Positions 6,095-11,574 of a stretch of DNA of 11,574 nucleotides are shown here, in pieces. The stretch lies in contig JAMDBG010000091.1 of the NCBI GenBank assembly GCA_023487865.1, positions 1-11,574 of the forward strand, written 5' to 3'. Both the position numbers and the translations under genes were made by a program. Each line of letters begins with the position of its first letter. Position 1 is the stretch's first letter. The notes beneath the pieces are model-generated. The model was not told where the DNA came from, ran no database searches, and was given only the letters and a program-made list of their open reading frames with translations. This DNA comes from Deltaproteobacteria bacterium. GTDB lineage: Bacteria; Desulfobacterota; Syntrophia; Syntrophales; UBA5619.

Positions 6095-6334
6095 ATGAAT
6101 TACGAAAGAATACAGGTTGAATGTTACAGCGGCTATAAGGTCAATGAGCGTTCCATGGCCTTCATTTATCAGGGGCATCGCTGTGAAATACAGGAAATCG
6201 TTGATCGCTGGTATGAAGGAGGCATTGACCCCTCTCGGCCGGAGGCAAGCTATTTCAAGGTAAAAACAACCGAAGGAAGGGTTTTTATCCTGAGATATCT
6301 TTCCCTTTTTAATTCCTGGTCAATCGGCATCTGA
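6095..6334 (+). CDS. Conserved small protein of unknown function
   Basis: 79 residues from the ATG at 6095. The sequence MNYERIQVECYSGYKVNERS, then FIYQGHRCEIQEIVDRWYEG, ASYFKVKTTEGRVFILRYL and FNSWSI reads as one compact alpha/beta or beta-rich domain. It resembles short uncharacterised proteins of deltaproteobacteria that share VECYSGYK, EIVDRWYEGG and YFKVKT-EG-VFLLRY (recognised from memory). There is no signal peptide or metal motif. The frame stays open far to the left, but that part overlaps the small gene on the other strand and has no family features; an in-frame ATG at 6059 lies almost at the predicted transcription start and lacks a ribosome site. Start 6095 itself has only a weak AGG. 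Its last 15 bases overlap the end of panE on the other strand, a convergent overlap. Confidence 0.75.
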   Translation: MNYERIQVECYSGYKVNERSMAFIYQGHRCEIQEIVDRWYEGGIDPSRPEASYFKVKTTEGRVFILRYLSLFNSWSIGI

Positions 6335-7312
6335 CAGGGTCAAATTCCTTCTGTCCTTATTCTGTGCCCTGACCGGCAAAAAGGATCCGCATCTTGCATT
6401 GCCTTCCATCGCCCTGATGATATCGAACAGCCTCTGATTCACCGGTGTGGGGATATGATGGCGCATACCCAGTTCAATGACCTTGCCGGCAAACATACCC
6501 ACTTCCGTTTTTCTGTTCGCTTCGACATCCTGGAGCATCGAAGTTTTTCCTTCCGGGTTTAAGCCGGACAGGACCGATTCCCAGTTTTTGATATCCTCTT
6601 TGGATAACGGAATCTTTTCCTTTTCCGCAAGGATGATGACCTCCTGCATGGCCGACTCCATAAGGTCCCTGGCTTCCTGGGAGGTCTGAAAGACGGAATA
6701 AGGGGCCCGCAGAACGGCCGATGCTTGATTTATGCCTACGTTGATCATGAATTTCCACCAAAGGACACGAATCATATCCGGCGGTGTTTCATAAGGGATC
6801 CCTGCTCTGTCAAAAAGGGCCTGAACACGTTTTACCCTATCGGATATGATAAAATTCTTCGCCTCTCCAAAGAATATTTTACCCCGTTTCTTGAAATTCA
6901 CCTGGTTTCCTTCTCTTACTCCATCGATACCTACGGAGACGGCATATAGAACCTTTTCCATTCCATAGGCGGCGCCAATCTCCGTCTCACTTTCAATGCC
7001 GTTCATGATGGAGATAATGGTCGTTTCGCATCCCACTCTATTTTTCATCTCGCGAATGGCGTCATTCAGCTGATTGTGCTTTACCGCAACGATTATCAGA
7101 TCGGCTGGAGGCAAAAGGTCTTCAGGTTGAAAGACAGGGATATGGTAGATTCTACCGTTGACGATCAAGCCTTCTCTCACGAGCCGCTCAAAGCGATCAC
7201 CGCTTGCGATAAATGAGACGCAACGATTGTCCATATCATGAAAAATACTGGCATAGGCACCTCCCAAGGCGCCGGCGCCGATAATGGATATGGTTTCGAT
7301 GGATGGTTTCAT
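6320..7312 (-). CDS. panE: 2-dehydropantoate 2-reductase (ketopantoate reductase, PanE/ApbA family)
   Basis: 330 residues, cytoplasmic. The family enzyme reduces 2-dehydropantoate to pantoate with NADPH in pantothenate and CoA synthesis. The N-terminal Rossmann motif is IGAGALGG (residues 11-18). AVKHNQ (Lys78) and MNGIESE (Asn104) follow. The C-terminal domain has the WWKFMINVGINQASAV block (Lys187 as the catalytic lysine, Asn191, Asn195) and TSMLQDVEANRKTEVGMFAG (Ser258, Glu270). The family ends near RLFDIIRAME; about 27 more residues follow, the last few in the overlap with the convergent gene. The start is 15 bases after the stop of the peptidase gene, in the same frame, with no clear ribosome site, so translation may depend on that gene. 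ApbA-family paralogues with other ketoacid substrates exist, so the exact substrate is inferred. Confidence 0.85.
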   Translation of the reverse strand: MKPSIETISIIGAGALGGAYASIFHDMDNRCVSFIASGDRFERLVREGLIVNGRIYHIPVFQPEDLLPPADLIIVAVKHNQLNDAIREMKNRVGCETTIISIMNGIESETEIGAAYGMEKVLYAVSVGIDGVREGNQVNFKKRGKIFFGEAKNFIISDRVKRVQALFDRAGIPYETPPDMIRVLWWKFMINVGINQASAVLRAPYSVFQTSQEARDLMESAMQEVIILAEKEKIPLSKEDIKNWESVLSGLNPEGKTSMLQDVEANRKTEVGMFAGKVIELGMRHHIPTPVNQRLFDIIRAMEGNARCGSFLPVRAQNKDRRNLTLSDAD

Positions 7313-7327
7313 TGATAGCGCGAACTT

Positions 7328-8449
7328 TCACTCCACATTGAACACGGTTGTATTCTCCATCATGGCGTTGGTAAAACGCTCGGGCGGTAGGAACAGGCCA
7401 GGTTTGCCTTCCTCGATATATACGCCTGTCTTGGTATACTCTTTCAGGACAAAGGAAACCCCGTTGGATGTCCAAAGATCCGGGCCGTCCGCGATGTGGA
7501 AGTGCAGATGAGGCGCCGTAGAATTGCCCGAATTGCCCAGCTGCGCCAGCGGATCGCCCTCCTTCACCGTATCGCCCTTTTTCACGACAAACGAGCCGGG
7601 AATACAGTGGGCGTAAAAGGCATGCCGTCCGCCCCCGATATCCAGCACCAGGTAGTTTCCGGCGAGTTCATCCGCCGAGTTGAAGGTGATATTTTTTGCG
7701 TCACCGGAATTTTCCGGCCGTCCGTCCTGCAGATGGACGACCCTCCCGTCGGCAACGGCGTGCAATGTCCTTCCGTAATTGTAGTAGGATGTGTTCAGCT
7801 TTGGATCGCCCTTCAAGTACGTGGTCAGATCATCGTTCAGCTCACCCGTGTCGATTGCGTAGCGCTCAGGCCTGAAGATGCCGTTATTGATAAAGATCAG
7901 TACATAAAAATGATACCCCAGGGTCGACTGGTTGAAATAAACCAGGTTCTTCCCTTTCAGGGGCGAGGCAATCACGAGCGGCACTTCGCCTGTCCGGGGC
8001 GAGAAGGCTGCGCTTTCTACGGTGAATTCAGCCTGATCCGCGGTGTTTTTCATGCGCAGGCGATGGAAAACGGCTCGGGGCGGTGTTTTCCCCAAGGGGA
8101 TGGGGAGCTGTATCGAAAGGTAATAGTGGTTCAGGGTGTCCGTGACAAAATAGGGGTTGGGGGCAATGGGGTCCTTGTATATCAACGGTAGGTCCTTCTT
8201 ATCGATGACGAGCAGCTCTTCCCTGGTGTCCCCGTCCAGAACCTTTATCTGCCGCAGCTCCTGACCGAACTTTTCATATTCCCATGTCTTCAGGGTGTAT
8301 CCGATGCGCAGATAGGTTTCGGTCCGATACGGGACATCATGAAAAGCGACCTGTACAGCCTGATCCGTTGAACCGACCCTGTCCCCGCTGCCGCATGCGG
8401 CAACAAAAACTGCGAAAAAGGCGATGCTTAACAAAAGGTGTTTTCTCAT
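7328..8449 (-). CDS. M23 peptidase-family (LytM-like) lipoprotein
   Basis: 373 residues from the ATG at 8449. A lipoprotein signal has lipobox VAAC (Cys19). Residues 30-190 are a beta-rich domain of unknown type. The M23 fold follows: RYAID (196-200), YGRTLHAVADGRVVHLQDG (225-243), AFYAHC (His281), VKKGDTVKEGDPLAQLGNSG (289-308) and HLHFHI (His314, His316). M23 enzymes cut peptidoglycan cross-bridges, or serve as inactive activators of amidases. The first zinc motif is normally HxxxD; here Arg196 takes the His position with Asp200 kept, an RYAID variant I associate with one M23 subfamily. Activity is therefore uncertain. Start 8449 follows GAGGAG by 6 bases and gives a clean lipoprotein signal; ATG/GTG codons up to 8509 fall at or before the predicted transcription start. 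panE follows 15 bases later. Confidence 0.83.
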   Translation of the reverse strand: MRKHLLLSIAFFAVFVAACGSGDRVGSTDQAVQVAFHDVPYRTETYLRIGYTLKTWEYEKFGQELRQIKVLDGDTREELLVIDKKDLPLIYKDPIAPNPYFVTDTLNHYYLSIQLPIPLGKTPPRAVFHRLRMKNTADQAEFTVESAAFSPRTGEVPLVIASPLKGKNLVYFNQSTLGYHFYVLIFINNGIFRPERYAIDTGELNDDLTTYLKGDPKLNTSYYNYGRTLHAVADGRVVHLQDGRPENSGDAKNITFNSADELAGNYLVLDIGGGRHAFYAHCIPGSFVVKKGDTVKEGDPLAQLGNSGNSTAPHLHFHIADGPDLWTSNGVSFVLKEYTKTGVYIEEGKPGLFLPPERFTNAMMENTTVFNVE

Positions 8450-8507
8450 GGTATCTCCTCTTAAAACCCTGGTGAAAGACAACCACACTCCCTTCCCTAT
8501 TGTGACC

Positions 8508-8536
8508 ATGATAATCCGATAAACGTATTTTCACAA
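8508..8536 (-). promoter_or_regulatory. Promoter for the M23 lipoprotein-panE pair
   Basis: On the minus strand TTGTGA (8536-8531) and TATCAT (8513-8508) are separated by exactly 17 bases, four and five matches of six. Transcription would begin near 8500, about 50 bases before the ATG at 8449. Confidence 0.55.
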
Positions 8537-8670
8537 ATGATTTTCCTGCGGGAATCCCATCGGCAGTTTTGTATTGCGGATATTCCGAATTATGAACAAT
8601 AAGTAGAACGCATTGGAATTATTCAAGTGAACGGGCATCGCTAAAGGGACCTGGAAGCGATTCGACATCG

Positions 8671-8721
8671 GACCAACAATGCGATTGGTCAGGCAGGGCG
8701 TGAACACAGTTCACGCCCTGC
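8671..8721. repeat. Tandem hairpins downstream of the PepSY-like gene
   Basis: GACCAA (8671-8676) pairs with TTGGTC (8685-8690) over an 8-base loop. Two bases on, a 13-bp perfect stem (8693-8705 with 8709-8721, arms GCAGGGCGTGAAC and its complement) closes on a 3-base loop. The large stem begins 18 bases after the stop at 8739. No T-tract follows on either strand, so it is an RNA-stabilising or pausing hairpin, or a weak or factor-assisted terminator. It separates the PepSY-like gene from the M23 promoter. The rest of the 8450-8738 gap holds that promoter and nothing else I can name. Confidence 0.7.
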
Positions 8722-8738
8722 AATGGATGGGAGGGGTT

Positions 8739-9467
8739 TTATGACCGATTGAGCGGCAGGCCGAGAATGGTATGCATCCAGATGGCTCCGTTATAGCCAT
8801 TGACCATGATGTCCAAGCCGTACCCGGTGGTTGTCCTTGTATGAAATTTGTAATAGCCGGGGTAAACCTCAGGTGCTTCAAGGGTGTATCCTAGGGCGTT
8901 TTTGTTCACAAACGTCTGCGCGAGATCCGCTGCCTGCTGTGATGTGAGGATTAGATTTGTTCCGAAAGAAGACGTCCGATAAAGGCTGTTTCCATAGCTC
9001 GCATTGAGCATCATGGACATCCCCATCTCGGGTGATACAGTGCCGGTAAATTTATCCACGATAAGATCGAATGCCTTTGCACCGCTGGTATCCGAAAGCT
9101 CTGCTTTGTACACGGTCCCATATTCCCAGAGTTCCGAGATCGCGAGGTTGCTGTATGCCAAATCGATGAATCCCTGAACCGTTGTCCGCGCCTCCTGGGG
9201 AGTCTCGATAGGACTTAAGGTAGTCAGGTATCCGTAAGTGATCGTGTTTCCCATCATGCCTGGAATCATGCCGCCGACGCCTGACATTCCATAGCCGTAC
9301 CCATAACCGGTGGCGGGATTGGAAACGGTCCCTGTGCTTCCCCACCCGGTTCCAACTCCCGGCTGGTTCCATCCGCCCATCTGGCTCCATCCGCCCATCT
9401 GAGCGAGGCCGCTGTCCGTTGCCAATAGAAAAATCACCACCGTGATAATCAACATTCTTGCCTTCAT
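8739..9467 (-). CDS. Exported protein with PepSY-like repeats, function unknown
   Basis: 242 residues from the ATG at 9467. The signal peptide ends near LA-Q (residue 22). Residues 23-80 are rich in Gly, Trp, Tyr, Met and Asn, with a duplicated QMGGW and a GYGYGYG run, probably flexible. Two similar halves follow: about 86-150 (ARTTVQGFIDLAYSNLAISE, YKAELSD-SGAKAFDLIVD, TGTVSPEMG) and about 170-240 (QQAADLAQTFVNKN, YYKFHTRTTTGYGLDIMVNG, GAIWMHT). Each has the helix, strand, strand, 'D-x-x-x-G-x-V' form of PepSY domains, which usually bind or inhibit proteases or sense periplasmic ligands. SPEMGMSMMLNASYG resembles secreted deltaproteobacterial proteins with PEMGPNMMWN. ATG 9467 has AAGGAG 6 bases before it; ATG 9512 in the same frame has its own AGGAGGT 5 bases before it and would add 15 residues. 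Confidence 0.75.
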   Translation of the reverse strand: MKARMLIITVVIFLLATDSGLAQMGGWSQMGGWNQPGVGTGWGSTGTVSNPATGYGYGYGMSGVGGMIPGMMGNTITYGYLTTLSPIETPQEARTTVQGFIDLAYSNLAISELWEYGTVYKAELSDTSGAKAFDLIVDKFTGTVSPEMGMSMMLNASYGNSLYRTSSFGTNLILTSQQAADLAQTFVNKNALGYTLEAPEVYPGYYKFHTRTTTGYGLDIMVNGYNGAIWMHTILGLPLNRS

Positions 9468-9898
9468 CTGCCTCTCCTTTTGTAATGTCGTGTCTGAAAA
9501 AACGTACCTCATCTCAACCTCCTGCCTATGGAGGCGTTGTTCACTACCATAAAAGCAACGGGCATGCCAGATGGTGAAGTGCCAAGGATGATATTTCTAA
9601 CTATCGGGATTACTTTGAAATATGGTTAATGAACGGTTGTCCGGCCGGTAAGTATGTATCCATGAAGCGCGGTATTTATTCCCATTGCCAATCAGACAAG
9701 CGGTACAGATGGATATATTTTAAGCACCATTGTGGATCAGATAGGCACGTCAGGTGGATATATTTTATACACCTTTTCTGCTATCAGCAGGAAGGGTAAT
9801 TTCAATCCACGCATTTTTCCCTTTTTCCGTTTTTGGGCACTCCGCCAAACAAAAAGGCCTCCGTTAAAAAGGGCATTTTTGCAACTGTATGATATTAT
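9468..9898. other. Gene-free 430-base stretch between the PepSY-like gene and selC
   Basis: No credible coding region is seen on either strand. It holds the two candidate ribosome sites and starts of the PepSY-like gene (9467 and 9512), a repeat array at 9710-9773, and T-rich tracts just downstream of selC (9820-9890) with no convincing hairpin. No clear sigma-70 promoter for the PepSY-like gene was found. Confidence 0.6.
9710..9773. repeat. Direct repeats resembling an insertion-sequence end
   Basis: TGGATATATTTTAAGCACC (9710-9728) recurs as TGGATATATTTTATACACC (9755-9773), 17 of 19 identical and 45 bases apart. A third, shorter TGGATCAGATA lies between at 9733, so TGGAT recurs every 22-23 bases. 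Closely spaced TCAGGTGGAT-type repeats are typical of the ends of IS21-like elements, where transposase binds. No transposase gene is in the window, so this would be a relict end or a cellular binding-site array. Confidence 0.4.
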
Positions 9899-9996
9899 TG
9901 GCGGAAGTGCATGGGAATCGAACCCACCTGGGAGGGTACTAGCCCCCCACTCCGGATTTGAAGTCCGGGAGGCCCACCAGTGACCTTGGCACTTCC
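9899..9996 (-). tRNA. selC: tRNA-Sec (anticodon UCA), selC
   Basis: 98 nt including an encoded CCA (9901-9899). The acceptor stem is 8 bp (GGAAGTGC with GCACTTCC) and discriminator G follows. The D-stem AGGTC/GGCCT is long. The anticodon arm is CCGGA-CTTCAAA-TCCGG, so the anticodon is TCA, reading UGA. The long variable arm pairs TGGGGGG with CCTCCCA. The T-arm is GTGGG-TTCGATT-CCCAT. The 8-bp acceptor with 5-bp T-stem and the large variable arm are the marks of bacterial tRNA-Sec, close to E. coli selC. It is charged with Ser and converted to Sec by SelA, then delivered by SelB at UGA codons with a SECIS element. It lies 41 bases after the moeA stop on the same strand. The organism must make selenoproteins; none is evident in this window. 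Confidence 0.95.
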
Positions 9997-10002
9997 GTAA
10001 TC

Positions 10003-10008
10003 CTTATA
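10003..10008 (-). promoter_or_regulatory. Candidate extended -10 of selC
   Basis: On the minus strand TGTTATAAG fits an extended -10 (TGn then TATAAG at 10008-10003), ending 6 bases before the mature tRNA 5' end at 9996. The -35 region is poor. If used, transcription would start at or next to the first base of the tRNA. Co-transcription with moeA is the alternative. Confidence 0.35.
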
Positions 10009-10037
10009 ACACAGCCGGAGCCGCAAAGAAAGGACTG

Positions 10038-11276
10038 TTAAAACCCGGGCGTCGGCATCCTCTCCAGGGAATCGTCCAGAAGCTGGACCGAAACCATCGC
10101 CCCTTTCCGGACTTCGGTCGCCTCCTCCGGAAGGATGATCAGGCCGTTGGCCCTGACCATCGACTTCAGGATGCCCGAGCCCTGCTCGCCTGTCGTGACG
10201 ACGGCGTAATCTTCTCCTTCCCGTCTGATCCGCGCCCGGATGAAATGACGGGTCCCTTTTTTCTTCCTGATATCCTCCCCCAGGCTTGCCCGGACGACCC
10301 TCCGGAAGAGGTTTTTGTGCCCCAGCATCTTGAGGATCGCGGGGCGGATGAACTGTTCGAAGGAGACCATGGCGGAGACCGGATTTCCCGGCAGGCCGAC
10401 GATGGGGACACTGCCCAGCGAGCCGAAGGCCAGCGGCCGCCCCGGTTTCATGGCGACCTGCCAGAACTGCATGCGGTTTCCCACCTCCTTCATGAGATCC
10501 TTGACCAGATCGTAGTCGCCGAAGGAGACACCGCCGGAGGAGAGGATGAGGTCGGCCCGCATGGCGGCCCTGAATTTGGCCAGGAGGTCTTCCCGGCGGT
10601 CCTTCGCGATCCCTATCTGTAGGGGAATCCCGCCGCACTCCCTGACCAGGGCGGCGAGTGAGTAGCTGTTGCTGCTGACGATCTTCCATGGCGACGGGGC
10701 CTCGTCGATGTCAACGAGTTCATCGCCGGTCGCGACGATGGCGACCAGCGGCCGCTGGTGAACGAAGATGAAGGAGCGGCCGAGCGAGGCGAGCATCCCC
10801 ACTTCAGCGGGTCTGATGATCTCGCCCCGGGATATGACCTCTTCACCCTCTCGCACATCCTCTCCTTCATGCCGGATGTCCTGGCCTTTTTTTGCCTCGA
10901 CCAGGAGGGCGACCCGGTTATCTTCCTTCCGGGTGTCCTCCATCCGGATGACGGCATCGGCGCCTTCCGGGAGCGGCGCGCCGGTCATGATCCGCGCGGC
11001 CTGTCCCGGTCCGATCCGCTTCTGCGGGATGGATCCGGCGGGGAGATCCTCGACCACATCCAGGAAAACGGGCCTTTCCGGCGATGCCCCGCGGGTATCC
11101 GCCGCGCGCAAGGCATAGCCGTCCATCGCCGAGTTGTCCTTCGGCGGTATCGAGCGCCCGGCATAGATATCCTCGCCGATCACCCTTCCCAGGGCATCGA
11201 GAATGTTCACTTTCTCCAGCCCCAGCGGGGAGATCGTCTCCAGTATCCCTTTGAGTGCTTCATCGACGCTGATCAT
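10038..11276 (-). CDS. moeA: Molybdopterin molybdenumtransferase MoeA
   Basis: 412 residues from the ATG at 11276. MoeA inserts molybdate into adenylylated molybdopterin to give molybdenum cofactor, in the cytoplasm. Landmarks in order are PPKDNSAMDGYALR (44-57), GQAARIMTGAPLPEGADAVI (91-110), VAIVATGDELV (178-188), SSGGVSFGDYDLVKD (246-260), MKPGRPLAFG (276-285), GLPGNPVSAMVSFEQFIRP (294-312), and a C-terminal beta domain with GEQGSGILKSMVRANGLI. Domains I to IV are all present at normal length. ATG 11276 is preferred over ATG 11306 because AAAGGAG lies 6 bases before it and homologues begin near this MISVDEAL; the longer start has no ribosome site. selC follows on the same strand. In some bacteria a tungsten-specific MoeA paralogue exists; which metal is used here cannot be told. 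Confidence 0.95.
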   Translation of the reverse strand: MISVDEALKGILETISPLGLEKVNILDALGRVIGEDIYAGRSIPPKDNSAMDGYALRAADTRGASPERPVFLDVVEDLPAGSIPQKRIGPGQAARIMTGAPLPEGADAVIRMEDTRKEDNRVALLVEAKKGQDIRHEGEDVREGEEVISRGEIIRPAEVGMLASLGRSFIFVHQRPLVAIVATGDELVDIDEAPSPWKIVSSNSYSLAALVRECGGIPLQIGIAKDRREDLLAKFRAAMRADLILSSGGVSFGDYDLVKDLMKEVGNRMQFWQVAMKPGRPLAFGSLGSVPIVGLPGNPVSAMVSFEQFIRPAILKMLGHKNLFRRVVRASLGEDIRKKKGTRHFIRARIRREGEDYAVVTTGEQGSGILKSMVRANGLIILPEEATEVRKGAMVSVQLLDDSLERMPTPGF

Positions 11277-11545
11277 CTCTTTCTCCTTTCTTTCTCCTTT
11301 ATCCATTCGTGCGCAATGACGCTATCTTATGCGGTCTTTCCTGTCAATAGGGCGGCAAAGGGTATCAAAAAAGGGTGCCGGGGAAAACGGTGAGGTGACC
11401 ACCGTATAAAGGCTCTGCGGGGTCGATCGGGTCGTCAGTGTGCGCCGCTTTTATCGCTTGAATAAATAGGAACGATATTATAATCAATAAAATTCGCCCC
11501 GATGACGATTTATTTCCGGGCCGCCGATCGACCGGGAGCGCAGCC
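11277..11545 (-). promoter_or_regulatory. moeA upstream region with perfect -10 and long leader
   Basis: The minus strand has a perfect TATAAT (11482-11477), with no good -35 at the usual distance. It would give a leader of about 190 nt. Inside it ACGGTG (11405-11400) pairs with CACCGT (11392-11387), and the same GGTG can instead pair with CACC of the GGCACCC that precedes a T6 run (11371-11366). This alternative pairing is an attenuator-like layout. No match to the known molybdenum-cofactor riboswitch was seen by eye. A 60-codon open frame here starts only at a TTG in the terminator tract and is not supported. Confidence 0.35.
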
Positions 11546-11574
11546 AAAAAAACCGGCCCGCTGGGCGGGGAGGT
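11546..11574 (-). terminator. Rho-independent terminator of a gene beyond the right edge
   Basis: On the minus strand CCCGC (11569-11565) pairs with GCGGG (11561-11557) over a 3-base loop. ACC (11574-11572) can extend it with GGT (11554-11552), and seven T follow (11552-11546). It ends transcription of an unseen upstream gene, so moeA starts a new transcript. Confidence 0.65.

Noticed and set aside
9732..9983. Plus-strand 83-codon frame crossing selC
   Set aside because: It reads through the complement of the tRNA, and tRNA-derived peptides such as AWESNPP are a known false-gene signature.
9899..9996. Integration (att) site in selC
   Set aside because: selC is a favoured integration site, but no second copy of its 3' end and no integrase gene are seen in the window.
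10166..10689. Alternative long frames within moeA on both strands
   Set aside because: They are shadows of the GC-rich moeA coding sequence, with Arg/Pro/Ser-biased composition and no family motifs.
11365..11547. 60-codon minus-strand frame with a hydrophobic stretch upstream of moeA
   Set aside because: Its only start is a TTG in the T-tract of the terminator, with no ribosome site; the stretch is better read as the moeA promoter and leader.
1..11574. CRISPR array
   Set aside because: The only regular repeats are the coding 24-bp linker units and the short TGGAT array; neither has the repeat-spacer form.

Overview
The window reads as chromosomal DNA of an anaerobic Gram-negative bacterium, most likely a deltaproteobacterium (Desulfobacterota, in the style of Syntrophales or Geobacterales). 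The reasons are a selenocysteine tRNA next to the molybdopterin gene moeA, many exported small proteins and lipoproteins with lipoboxes, a matrixin-like protease ending in a CFI-box C-terminal domain, and a mid-range base composition. The phylum call is inference from gene content.

All genes but one lie on the minus strand, so transcription runs from high to low coordinates. From the right: the tail of a terminator from an upstream gene (11546-11574), moeA (11276-10038) with a leader of up to about 200 nt, and selC, the tRNA for selenocysteine (9996-9899). The 430-base gap that follows holds a short direct-repeat array resembling an insertion-sequence end. Next come a signal-peptide protein with PepSY-like repeats (9467-8739), a pair of hairpins, an M23 peptidase-like lipoprotein (8449-7328) with its own promoter, and a PanE/ApbA ketopantoate reductase-like gene (7312-6320). 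A small plus-strand gene (6095-6334) converges on panE and overlaps it by 15 bases. Divergent from it is a small protein with the phage 'ABA sandwich' signature (5974-5663).

The left half is a run of exported proteins. An SH3b-domain protein (5491-4700) and a small lipoprotein (4668-4240) are followed by a promoter, a structured leader with a terminator-like hairpin, and three translationally coupled genes: a secreted protein of unknown function (3957-3310), a matrixin-like zinc protease with a Thr/Pro linker and CFI-box tail (3313-2099), and a UPF0270/YheU-family protein (2099-1854). Then come a secreted aromatic- and Arg/Gly-rich protein (1563-652) and an exported choloylglycine hydrolase/penicillin acylase-type Ntn-hydrolase cut by the window edge (602-1).

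Most of the region therefore serves the cell envelope. selC and moeA fit together because selenocysteine is typically used in molybdenum or tungsten enzymes such as formate dehydrogenase. The least explained parts are the structured leader before the protease operon, the pairing of a cytoplasmic UPF0270 protein with a secreted protease, and the orphan phage-type protein.
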